From: Psychromonas arctica DSM 14288
GTDB lineage: Bacteria; Pseudomonadota; Gammaproteobacteria; Enterobacterales; Psychromonadaceae
Length of the DNA stretch: 63,455 bases
Direction of reading: 5' to 3'
Assembly: GCF_000482725.1 (NCBI RefSeq)
Contig: NZ_AXWP01000045.1
Coordinates: forward strand, 8,216 to 71,670
The notes beneath the pieces were generated by a model that saw only the letters and a list, made by a program, of their open reading frames with translations, had not been told where the DNA came from and made no database searches. Shown here piece after piece: positions 55,882 through 63,455 of the stretch (the stretch's first letter is position 1; the number at the start of each line of letters is the position of its first letter). The position numbers and the translations under genes were made by a program.

Positions 55882-58427
55882 TACACTTCCTCCAAATTGA
55901 TTTTGTATGTTGGGGCTTTTTCTTCAATGAATGCAGGACGTTTTTGATCGCGTATCGGCGTAAATACAACATTTTCATCGTGTAAATCGCTGTTAATAAA
56001 ATGCGCAAAACGTTTTAATTGATTATCATCAGAGAGTGTTTCTGTCCACTCACACTTATAGCGACCAATTGCTGCAGCCATATCCATTTCAAGTTGATCA
56101 TTAATACCTAGTTTATTGTCGATAATCACTTTTTTCAGATAATCTATACCGCCATCTAGGTTCTCTAACCAAACTGAAGTACGTGTCGCTTTATCTGCAG
56201 TACGCACATAGAACATGACAAAACGGTCTAGGTATTTAAGCATTGTTTCTTTATCAAGATCAGTGGCGAATAGATCTCCGTGGCGCGGCTTCATACCACC
56301 ATTACCACACACGTACATGTTCCAACCACTATCGGTTGCGATAAAACCAACATCTTTACCCTGTGCTTCTGAACACTCTCGCGTACAACCTGAAACACCA
56401 AATTTCATTTTATGTGGCGTACGTAACCCTTTATAACGGTTTTCCAGTTCAACACCGAGGCCAATACTGTCCTGCACACCAAAACGACACCAAGTATTAC
56501 CTACACAGCTTTTCACCATACGCAGTGCTTTGGCATAGGCTTGACCCGTTTCAAAACCAGCTGCGATTAATTGCGACCAAATATCAGGTAAATCACCTTT
56601 ATGCGCACCGAATAAAGCGATACGTTGTGCGCCTGTTACTTTAGTATAAAGCTCATACTGATCCGCCACACTTGCCAAAGCAGACAAAGCTTTAGGCGTC
56701 ACTTCACCGCCGGGCATACGTGGGATAACCGAGTACGTACCATCTTTTTGCATATTACCGAGGAAAATATCATGGGTATCATGCAGACCATTATTATCGC
56801 TAGAAAGAATGTACTCACTCCAACAAGACGCAAGAATAGATCCTACCGTTGGTTTACAGACTTCACAGCCGTAACCGCTACCGTATTTTGCTAATAACTC
56901 AGAGAAGGTTTTAATGCCTTCAACGCGTATCAGATGGAATAACTCTTGACGAGAATAAGCAAAATGCTCACAAATATAATCATTAACTTCCACACCGAGT
57001 TTCGACAATTCAGAGTTTAATAGTTGAGTTACTAAAGGAATACAGCCACCACAACCTGTACCTGCACTGGTTTCCATTTTTATTGCATCAAGCGTGTGGT
57101 GACCCGCTGCAACTGCATCAGCAATATCACTTTTCTTAACATCAAAACATGAACAAATTTGTGCTGTATCAGGTAATGAATCAACACCCAATGATACTTT
57201 TTCACCACCAGCATGAGCAGGTAGGATCAACGTGTCTGGGTGCTTCGGTAGCTCAATCCCATTAAGTTTGTATTGCAGTAAATCGCTATAACTTTCTGTA
57301 TCACCAACCAGTACTGCACCTAATAATGATTTACCATCTTCAGAAACAATAATACGTTTATAAACTGATGCGTTTTCATCAACGTAAACATAGCTTTTAC
57401 AGTTCGGAGTACGTCCATTTGCGTCACCAATACTACCTACATCTACACCTAGTAATTTTAGTTTAGCGCTCATATCAGCGCCTTCGAATTCATTTTCGCG
57501 GCCAAGGATATTATCAACAGCCACTTTTGCCATGTTGTAACCTGGCGCTACTAAGCCAAAGAACTTGTCATTCCAAGAAGCACATTCACCAATAGCATAA
57601 ACATCCGGATCAGAAGTCATACACTGGTTATTGATAGCTATCCCGCCGCGCGGTCCAATTTCAAAACCACATTGTCTAGAAAGCCTATCCTGTGGACGAA
57701 TACCCGTTGAGAAAACTATAAAATCAACTTCTAATGAAGTGCCATCGGCAAATTTTAGCGTGTTACGCGCCGTTTCACCCGATGCTATAATCTCCTGCGT
57801 ATTTTTGCCCGTATGAACATTAACGCCAATACTTTCAATTTTTTGGCGTAACATCTGTCCGCCTTGTTGATCGAGTTGCTCAGCCATCAATACAGGTGCA
57901 AATTCGATAACATGCGTTTCTACGCCAAGTGCTTTTAATGCACCTGCAGCTTCTAAACCTAATAAACCACCACCGACAACAACACCGCTTTTACTGCGTT
58001 TTGCAGTTGCTTCAATTGCATTTAGATCTTCAATGGTACGATAAACAAAACAATCTTGGCTTTCATTACCTTTAATCGTAGGTACCCAAGGGTAAGAGCC
58101 CGTTGCCATTACTAATTTATCGTAAGCAACTTCACGCCCAGTTTGAGAAAGAACTATTTTTTTCTGACGATCAATGGTTAAAGCTCGTTCACCAATTAAA
58201 ACTTCAATATTATGTTTTTCGTAGAAACCTTCTTTCACTAAAGAAAGTTCTTCGGCTGTATGATGAGAAAAGTAAGAAGATAAATGCACGCGATCATAGG
58301 CAACGCGTGGTTCTTCACAAAAAGCTGTAATGGAAAATTTTTCAAGATCAGCCTTTTCAACAAAATCTTCAATAAAACGGTGGCCAACCATCCCGTTACC
58401 AATAATTACTAATTTTTGTTTACTCAT
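55881..58427 (-). CDS. nirB: Nitrite reductase (NADH) large subunit
   Basis: An 848-residue cytoplasmic enzyme reducing nitrite to ammonium with NADH. Domains in order: FAD/NAD-binding pyridine nucleotide disulfide oxidoreductase (1-300), BFD-like [2Fe-2S] domains (CSCFDVKKSD, then CGGC, about 415-455), and the sulfite/nitrite reductase ferredoxin-like and haem domains with the sirohaem/[4Fe-4S] cysteines in CTRECSEAQGKD and MYVCGNGG. ATG 58427 is supported by GAGGA and matches the E. coli start. A perfect FNR box lies upstream, so induction without oxygen is expected. Confidence 0.96.
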   Translation of the reverse strand: MSKQKLVIIGNGMVGHRFIEDFVEKADLEKFSITAFCEEPRVAYDRVHLSSYFSHHTAEELSLVKEGFYEKHNIEVLIGERALTIDRQKKIVLSQTGREVAYDKLVMATGSYPWVPTIKGNESQDCFVYRTIEDLNAIEATAKRSKSGVVVGGGLLGLEAAGALKALGVETHVIEFAPVLMAEQLDQQGGQMLRQKIESIGVNVHTGKNTQEIIASGETARNTLKFADGTSLEVDFIVFSTGIRPQDRLSRQCGFEIGPRGGIAINNQCMTSDPDVYAIGECASWNDKFFGLVAPGYNMAKVAVDNILGRENEFEGADMSAKLKLLGVDVGSIGDANGRTPNCKSYVYVDENASVYKRIIVSEDGKSLLGAVLVGDTESYSDLLQYKLNGIELPKHPDTLILPAHAGGEKVSLGVDSLPDTAQICSCFDVKKSDIADAVAAGHHTLDAIKMETSAGTGCGGCIPLVTQLLNSELSKLGVEVNDYICEHFAYSRQELFHLIRVEGIKTFSELLAKYGSGYGCEVCKPTVGSILASCWSEYILSSDNNGLHDTHDIFLGNMQKDGTYSVIPRMPGGEVTPKALSALASVADQYELYTKVTGAQRIALFGAHKGDLPDIWSQLIAAGFETGQAYAKALRMVKSCVGNTWCRFGVQDSIGLGVELENRYKGLRTPHKMKFGVSGCTRECSEAQGKDVGFIATDSGWNMYVCGNGGMKPRHGDLFATDLDKETMLKYLDRFVMFYVRTADKATRTSVWLENLDGGIDYLKKVIIDNKLGINDQLEMDMAAAIGRYKCEWTETLSDDNQLKRFAHFINSDLHDENVVFTPIRDQKRPAFIEEKAPTYKINLEEV

Positions 58428-58492
58428 AATTTCCTCATTCACCAGCTAAAACTAAATTCCAGTGAAAGATAACCTAACTTCATAAATGGAAC

Positions 58493-58506
58493 TTGATAGA
58501 TATCAA
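58493..58506 (-). promoter_or_regulatory. FNR binding site of nirBDC
   Basis: TTGATAGATATCAA equals the FNR consensus TTGAT-N4-ATCAA. It is centred about 72 bp upstream of the nirB ATG. A -41.5 position would put the start of transcription near 58458, with TTATCT around 58467-58472 as a plausible -10. Confidence 0.88.
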
Positions 58507-58684
58507 GAGAAGTTGCATAAGTGTTAAAAATGAAAATTTAAAAGTAGTTTTTTTAAAAAAATCAACAAAAACCATTATTATTTTAAGGTTATTGTGGCTT
58601 TTGTCGTATTTTTATAGTGAATGAGGAGGGAATTAAACAATTAGCCATGATCATGCCATGGCTAAGGTTATTAATAATAGGAAG

Positions 58685-59470
58685 CTAGCAGATGACTTTA
58701 TAGATATCTGGAAAGATAAATTGATAGTTTAACTGTACTTTAACTTTTTCATTACATACAATTTTACTAACCGCGTTATCAGAAAATTGACAATTTGGTT
58801 CAGGATAACCCAGTGACTTTGCCATTGTAGAATAATAGTCACTTTTACTAGGATGGTTATCTGCACAACCATTAAAAATTTCTCCCCATGCGCCTTGTGC
58901 TATCACAACTTTAACCAGCTTAATACAATCAAGTTGGTGAATGAGATTAACCTTTGCATCACCATCTCTAATACTTTTTCCCGATGCAAAAAAACGTCCC
59001 GGATGACGCTTGGGGCCAATTAATCCGGCAAAACGAATCACCGAACAATCAAAAGCAGGGTTATCTGTAAACAGTTTTTCAATAAGCCGTAAGTTTGTTT
59101 CATGCGTTAACGTATCACTCTCTTTACACCACCCCTGATCATTTGCATACACGGAGGTTGAGCTAACAAACAACACATGTTTGATAGGGCTTTTTTCTAT
59201 TTCAGCAACGAGAGCCTGATAAGCAGTGAATTGTTTACTGGTGATATTGATAATCAGTGTTTCAGCTTGTAAAAAAGGTAAAACATCCGTTAGTTCATTC
59301 TCAATATCAACAACATATGACTTTAAGTTTTGCTCACTTAATTGTTTGGCTTTAGCCTGTGACCGAGTGGATACGCGAATGTTTTTTCCATCTTGCTGTA
59401 AGCTTTTTGCGAGCGGTAAACCTAACCAACCGCTACCTAATATACTAATAATGCTATTTTCATTACTCAC
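58685..59470 (-). CDS. NAD(P)-dependent epimerase-like protein (YeeZ type)
   Basis: A 261-residue Rossmann protein. The cofactor loop is ILGSGWLGLPLA, followed by VSSTSVYAN and the IRFAGLIGPKRHPGRFF block typical of YeeZ-like extended SDRs with unknown substrate. I start it at GTG 59470, which has AAGGA 7 bp upstream. The frame open to 59662 overlaps the DUF1289 gene and has no family support. It follows the DUF1289 gene by 49 bp in the same direction. Confidence 0.85.
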   Translation of the reverse strand: MSNENSIISILGSGWLGLPLAKSLQQDGKNIRVSTRSQAKAKQLSEQNLKSYVVDIENELTDVLPFLQAETLIINITSKQFTAYQALVAEIEKSPIKHVLFVSSTSVYANDQGWCKESDTLTHETNLRLIEKLFTDNPAFDCSVIRFAGLIGPKRHPGRFFASGKSIRDGDAKVNLIHQLDCIKLVKVVIAQGAWGEIFNGCADNHPSKSDYYSTMAKSLGYPEPNCQFSDNAVSKIVCNEKVKVQLNYQFIFPDIYKVIC

Positions 59471-59519
59471 TTTTATTTCCTTATTAATACACTTACCTGA
59501 TTCTATAGGGCATAAAATA

Positions 59520-59705
59520 TTAACGTAATACTGAAGCTTGTAACTGCTCACGACGTTGTTTAGTGCTAATAATAATCGTCTCTTTACGCGGACTGGATGC
59601 TTGCGACCACTCTTTAATTTCATCCAGACTACGGAAACATCCCATACAAATATCTTGATCATTTAAACAGCAATTACTAATACATGGAGAAGGAGGAATC
59701 TGCAT
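59520..59705 (-). CDS. DUF1289 small Fe-S-type protein
   Basis: A 61-residue protein with the DUF1289 pattern SPCISNCCLNDQDICMGCFRSLDEIKEW and a basic C-terminus. It is the common YdhL-like short form, different from the acidic paralogue at 29070-29291. The cysteines probably hold zinc or an Fe-S cluster. Function unknown. Probably co-transcribed with the YeeZ-like gene. Confidence 0.88.
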   Translation of the reverse strand: MQIPPSPCISNCCLNDQDICMGCFRSLDEIKEWSQASSPRKETIIISTKQRREQLQASVLR

Positions 59706-59807
59706 CTTTTTTCCTTAGTTGATCATACGTTGCTTTATCATTTCTTTTCTGTCGCTTACGGATCGGTTACAATTTTGCCTTATTAATTTAATAACAAAGA
59801 GAAGTAA

Positions 59808-60164
59808 ATGAAAATAATTCGCTGGCTATTAGGCCGTTTAATTTTAACGTTGAATTTCATTTTTGCACCCAAAAAACGTCAACGTACAGAAGATCAACAA
59901 CAAAAAGTTGACCAAGAAACACAAAGCTTACAATTATATCAGTTTCAAGCTTGTCCTTTTTGCGTCAAAGTACGTCGAGCAATGCGCCGTAATGCACTCA
60001 ATATTCAACTCGTTGATGCAAAACAAGCTGATAACCAACAACAATTAGCAGAACAAGGCGGAAAAGTTAAGGTGCCTTGTTTACGTATTGAAGAAGGTAA
60101 CAAAGTCACTTGGATGTATGAATCTTCAGATATTATCCAGTATTTAGAGAATAGATTCGCCTAA
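59808..60164 (+). CDS. Membrane-anchored glutaredoxin-like protein
   Basis: A 118-residue protein. A hydrophobic N-terminal segment (about 4-20) is followed by a charged linker and a glutaredoxin domain with the redox site CPFC (C49, C52) and the cis-Pro motif KVPCLRI. The form is common in marine gammaproteobacteria. It would reduce glutathione mixed disulfides near the membrane; the topology relative to the cytoplasm is not certain. Confidence 0.9.
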   Translation: MKIIRWLLGRLILTLNFIFAPKKRQRTEDQQQKVDQETQSLQLYQFQACPFCVKVRRAMRRNALNIQLVDAKQADNQQQLAEQGGKVKVPCLRIEEGNKVTWMYESSDIIQYLENRFA

Positions 60165-60166
60165 TA

Positions 60167-60200
60167 AAAAACCTCTCTTAAACTGTTGAGAGAGGTTTAT
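60167..60200. terminator. Terminator between convergent genes
   Basis: AAACCTCTCT / AGAGAGGTTT form a 10-bp stem, with an A-run on the left and T-rich sequence on the right. Serves the glutaredoxin-like gene and the metal permease gene. Confidence 0.8.
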
Positions 60201-60210
60201 ATCATCAAGA

Positions 60211-62436
60211 CTAATGATGATGGCCGTGATCATGATGATGGCGATGCGCTAATAAACTTTTAGGTAATAACTCCGCAATAAAAGCACGTGCACCTCGACG
60301 TAATAATGAAGCAAAATATAACACCAAGATAATAGCTAAACTTACGATATTCCACCAAGCAAAGTCAGAGTCTAATTCTCCTAACCATGGCAATGGAAAA
60401 GCATCAATATATTGATTTAATGATAACCCTATCAAGAAGGCTCCGACTAACATCACCATCGCGAAAGCAAAGGCTGCAAAGTATCCCTGTTGAAATCTTA
60501 ATTGCTTTAATAAATCTAGACTAATACTTGGCCCAATTAACAAACAAGCCACGGCAGCACCTGGGGATAAACCAGCTATTAACATCACTGCAATAATGGG
60601 TGTCATACCTGTTGCACACAATGCAAAAGGGAAAGCAATCAAAACCATCACTAGTACCTGTAACCATAAAGCTTGCTCAAAGAATGCCCACGCAGGCGTC
60701 GCAGACAAGGTGGCAGCAAGTGCCCAACCAAATATAACCCACGGCGCTGTATGATCTAATTGGTGCTGGTAACCCTGTTTAATCGCGGTAATAAAGCGAG
60801 AAGTAGGTTTGCCACCCTGGCAACTTTGTGCAACCACGGCTGAAATTGGATTTTTGAAGTGTCGCCCTAGTAACCATGCAATTAACGTTGCAAATACCAC
60901 CGCAAAAACAATGCGTAAAAGAACCAGCTGCTCGCCTAACAGAGGAATAGAAATTAAAATAGCATCAAACCCAATAATTGGTGTTGCAATTAAGAAGGCA
61001 GTAGCGAAGGTTTGGTTTGCACCTAACCCCAACAGTTGTTGATGCATTTTACTCGCCGCAGGAGAACAAACAGGAAGCGGCAAGCCATATACAACACCTT
61101 TGATGGCATCTCTAAAGTACGCTTTATTATCTTGTGTTGGTAATACGTTTAAGGTCGGCTTAAAGTAATGCATTAACCCGCTTAGAAGATAAGCCAATAG
61201 CAACATTGGAGCACTATATAAAGCTAATTTAGTAAAGTTAACTAATGTCAGTGCGGTATTGTGCTGTTGATGTAGCGCTTCACTCTCTTCATCATGTTCT
61301 TCGTGTGCAACCGTCGAGTACTCGTGGTTATGATCTTCGTGTTCAACGGCTAAATGCTGATCACTCGTATGTTGATCTGTTAAATGATCATGCTCGACAG
61401 CTAAGCGCTCATGTTCTTCATGTTCATCGGCTGAATGCTCATGGTTATGATCTTCATGCTCGACAGCTAAGTGATCATGTTCTTCATGTTCATCGGTTGA
61501 ATGCTCATGGTTATGATCTTCATGTTCGACAGCTAAGTGCTCATGTTCTTCATGTTCATCGGTTGAATGTTGGTGGTTATGATCTTCATGCTCATCAGCC
61601 GAGTGTTGCTCTTGATGTGTATCGTGCTCAACACCTGAATGGTTGTGATCGGCAGGTAATTCGGTTATTGATGTTGCTTCAATACCGTGGTCATGATTAT
61701 GCTGAATATAACCTAACCAATGGGGTAAGAGAACAAACCCCAGTACAACTAACCCAAGAAAGCTACCAATACCAGCAGCATACTTATGTTCTTTTACTTC
61801 ACCAGTTTGATGTTTTTTATGGTGCTGCAAATAAGGGCGATGCAGTACAACGTGCATGATAGAGCCCATTACGAAAGCTTGGAACCATGCTAAATATTGA
61901 CCATCCAGTTGTGCCATTGATAGTTCAGCATAAGAAGCACCAAGTAAAGTCGCAACAGCCATGCTAATTAACACCACAAAAGGTAATACGACGCCATATT
62001 GAGGACGTAATAACCACCAGATAGTTAACCCCACAGGGAAGCGATGTAATAAGACTCCTAATGCTAATAACCAACCGGTGTGGTTAGCTTGATCTGCCAA
62101 TAAAACAGTACCATCGATACTGGCATGCAAGACTAAGCCTAATACACCAAGAAACAAGGTAGTGTTATGCGCTTTATCTGCAGCTTTGTGAAAATATTTC
62201 TCTATTAATGAAGGGGTTAATAAACCAAGACTAGTGAGCACTAAAACTAACAATCCCCCTTCAAAGAGCAGCTCAGGCAAAATGTGGAAGAGTACTAACC
62301 CTGAAATACTCACAAAAATGAAAGCATCTAATAGATCTAACCATCCAGGTTGACGTTGTAATAAACGATAAGTAACAGGACCTAAAAATAAGGCCAAAAT
62401 GCTTAGAGTGAGTAACATAGAAAAACCAGCTAGCAA
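60211..62436 (-). CDS. SO_0444-type Cu/Zn efflux permease fused to a ZIP-like half
   Basis: A 741-residue membrane protein in three parts. Residues 1-245 are ZIP-like, with HASIDG (104-109) and HRFPVG (131-136) in place of the ZIP metal-site motifs. Residues 246-391 are a His/Asp/Glu-rich linker with tandem 22-residue repeats. Residues 395-720 are an ArsP/DUF318-type permease with PLPVCSPAA (C457). The C-terminus is again His-rich (HRHHHDHGHHH). Proteins of this build are annotated as Cu/Zn efflux transporters of the SO_0444 family. The linker probably binds the metal. It lies 62 bp downstream of a phosphatase gene in the same direction. Confidence 0.83.
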   Translation of the reverse strand: MLAGFSMLLTLSILALFLGPVTYRLLQRQPGWLDLLDAFIFVSISGLVLFHILPELLFEGGLLVLVLTSLGLLTPSLIEKYFHKAADKAHNTTLFLGVLGLVLHASIDGTVLLADQANHTGWLLALGVLLHRFPVGLTIWWLLRPQYGVVLPFVVLISMAVATLLGASYAELSMAQLDGQYLAWFQAFVMGSIMHVVLHRPYLQHHKKHQTGEVKEHKYAAGIGSFLGLVVLGFVLLPHWLGYIQHNHDHGIEATSITELPADHNHSGVEHDTHQEQHSADEHEDHNHQHSTDEHEEHEHLAVEHEDHNHEHSTDEHEEHDHLAVEHEDHNHEHSADEHEEHERLAVEHDHLTDQHTSDQHLAVEHEDHNHEYSTVAHEEHDEESEALHQQHNTALTLVNFTKLALYSAPMLLLAYLLSGLMHYFKPTLNVLPTQDNKAYFRDAIKGVVYGLPLPVCSPAASKMHQQLLGLGANQTFATAFLIATPIIGFDAILISIPLLGEQLVLLRIVFAVVFATLIAWLLGRHFKNPISAVVAQSCQGGKPTSRFITAIKQGYQHQLDHTAPWVIFGWALAATLSATPAWAFFEQALWLQVLVMVLIAFPFALCATGMTPIIAVMLIAGLSPGAAVACLLIGPSISLDLLKQLRFQQGYFAAFAFAMVMLVGAFLIGLSLNQYIDAFPLPWLGELDSDFAWWNIVSLAIILVLYFASLLRRGARAFIAELLPKSLLAHRHHHDHGHHH
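61393..61590 (-). repeat. 66-bp tandem repeats encoding the His-rich linker
   Basis: Three consecutive 66-bp units start at 61393, 61459 and 61525, with a degenerate unit at 61591. Each encodes a 22-residue unit of the type HEDHNHEHSTDEHEEHDHLAVE. Copies are nearly identical at the DNA level, so the number may vary between strains. Confidence 0.85.
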
Positions 62437-62498
62437 AAAATGTTATAATATAACAGCCAGAAACAACTCGCTATAAAAATAGCATAATAAAAATAATT

Positions 62499-63011
62499 TT
62501 ATTCTTTTGCTAATCTAAGTTCGATTGATTCAATATACTCTCGCTGCTCCGCTAGATTAAAAGCATTAGGTCTTAATACTTGAATTTTTTTCATTACTTT
62601 ATGCAACACCTCTCCCCGCTCTAATAATATTTGAGCTGCGATCATGCCAGTCCGTCCTGATCCGCCTTTGCAATGGATCGCAACACTCTTTTCGTTTTCT
62701 AATAGGCGATGGATAGCTGGACCAGCAGTTTCCCACAAGCAACTAAAATCTTTATCTGGGATTTGCTGATCACAGATCGGTAAATGAAACCATGACATAC
62801 CTAAAGATTTAGTTGCGATGCAAATATCATTTAATAACAGTGCTTGTAACTCTTTTTCAGTCATCAATGTGATCACTGCATTGGCACCAAACTCCTTTAA
62901 AGCCTGTAAAGCCAATTTCAAGGAAAGCTCTTTAGCACCAGGGCATGGAGTTAATAACAACTTAGCATTGCTGTGTTCAACACTGAGAGGAAAGATGGGA
63001 TGTAAACTCAT
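62499..63011 (-). CDS. Dual-specificity/tyrosine protein phosphatase (CDKN3-like)
   Basis: A 170-residue cysteine phosphatase. The P-loop is HCKGGSGRTG (C114 nucleophile, R120), and a plausible general acid is D81 in CDQQIPD. The length and KGGSGRTG form place it with the CDKN3-like bacterial phosphatases. The substrate is unknown. It lies upstream of the metal permease gene and directly downstream of a decayed group II intron (68 bp from the intron end to the ATG), so its promoter may have been displaced. Confidence 0.9.
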   Translation of the reverse strand: MSLHPIFPLSVEHSNAKLLLTPCPGAKELSLKLALQALKEFGANAVITLMTEKELQALLLNDICIATKSLGMSWFHLPICDQQIPDKDFSCLWETAGPAIHRLLENEKSVAIHCKGGSGRTGMIAAQILLERGEVLHKVMKKIQVLRPNAFNLAEQREYIESIELRLAKE

Positions 63012-63079
63012 TAAACTACCTACTAATATCCATCATAGTAATTAAGCTTATTAAAATAATTACTGTAAAAAGCAAAAAT

Positions 63080-63455
63080 ATCGAGTAGGGTGAGGCTTTT
63101 GCCTCATCCCTCTCACAGAACCGTACGTACGGGCCTCGTATACGGCTCCTGTATTCTTTTATTCCATCATCCGCTTTTCATAAACGCTGATGGAGCAAGC
63201 CAACCTGTATTTACATTCTCTATATTATACAAACCAAGCCCTTCAAACCAACTATTCGGCATCGCAAAACTTGATAAGGGGCTTCTCGAATTTCGCCACG
63301 AGTTCATTTTAATGAACTTAAAGGGTGGCTTATATTTCAGCTACTTTAATCGTCGATGTAGCCGACTCGGCTTCTTCCACAAGTTAAGCTGTACTGCCCT
63401 TAATCTTCGTCTTGTCCAACCAGCTAGTTGTTTCAGCTCTCGTTTGCAATTGGCA
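63080..63455 (-). mobile_element. 3' part of a second group II intron, decayed and cut by the window end
   Basis: Read on the minus strand, this holds the C-terminal part of an intron protein (GWTRRRLRAVQLNLWKKP, then MPNSWFEGLGLYNIE). A domain V hairpin (about 63110-63150) follows, then a domain VI that again ends in CCTACTCGAT with the same bulged A seven bases from the end (63080). An in-frame amber codon interrupts the protein after HRRLK, so it is probably inactive. The 5' part lies beyond the window. The ending matches that of the intron at 15603-17490, but the sequences differ. Confidence 0.82.

Noticed and set aside
61393-61590. Regular 66-bp repeats considered as a CRISPR array
   Set aside because: Contiguous tandem repeats without spacers and in frame with the transporter; no cas genes nearby.
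61245-61859. 204-codon rightward frame rich in His/Leu/Asp opposite the metal permease linker
   Set aside because: A mirror of the 66-bp repeats on the other strand; no independent evidence of translation.

Overview
The window looks like a chromosome segment from an AT-rich marine gammaproteobacterium. The gene families (cis/trans fatty acid isomerase, DUF2956, DUF2860, DUF3820, SO_0444-type metal permease, MHYT hybrid kinase, lactose/cellobiose-family PTS) fit Psychromonas or its relatives best. That assignment is inference from gene content; no rRNA or tRNA gene was seen.

Layout. (1) 1-6163: an IS66-like remnant, then a leftward beta-glucoside operon (PTS IIB-IIC-IIA and two 6-phospho-beta-glucosidases) behind a cluster of three LacI-type operators. 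(2) 6164-23903: a 17.7 kb genomic island in the 3' end of yicC, bounded by 19-bp imperfect repeats (17/19) that both encode the YicC C-terminus VQNIE-stop. It carries a P4-type integrase at its right end, HigBA and HipBA, two AlpA-like regulators, a replication-like module (ribbon-helix-helix-like protein, winged-helix protein, inovirus Gp2-like protein with an HxH motif), an LRAT/NlpC-fold protein, a short tyrosine recombinase, tandem DUF2787 proteins, RadC, an RNase H-like protein without its catalytic acids, a complete group II intron placed just after a terminator hairpin, a deleted IS5-family element, a PRISE-type reductase with an atypical SDR and a LysR regulator, and a SecB-like protein.

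(3) 23884-54553: mostly ordinary chromosome. It holds yicC, a short COG0523 GTPase, an HDOD protein, cti, small Fe-S and DUF proteins, a short dapB, a chemoreceptor, a packed five-gene operon (YHS protein, DoxX-like membrane protein, two different ATP-grasp ligases, MFS transporter), putP, a DUF2860 porin, a MocR regulator divergent from an EamA exporter, a HAD phosphatase, a lipocalin, AraC and TetR regulators, trhO, an MHYT-PAS-PAS-kinase-REC-HPt hybrid kinase with a REC-HD-GYP partner, gmk-rpoZ without spoT, and a Na/Ca exchanger. (4) 54554-63455: nirB-nirD-nirC behind a perfect FNR box, a YeeZ-like epimerase, a DUF1289 protein, a glutaredoxin, a ZIP-like/permease metal transporter with a 66-bp-repeat His-rich linker, a dual-specificity phosphatase, and the 3' part of a second, decayed group II intron that runs off the window.

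Most notable: the resolved yicC island, whose insertion appears to have separated yicC from its own terminator; the two-ATP-grasp operon, which reads as an uncharacterised small-molecule or peptide ligase plus exporter; and the Gp2/AlpA/LRAT module inside the island.
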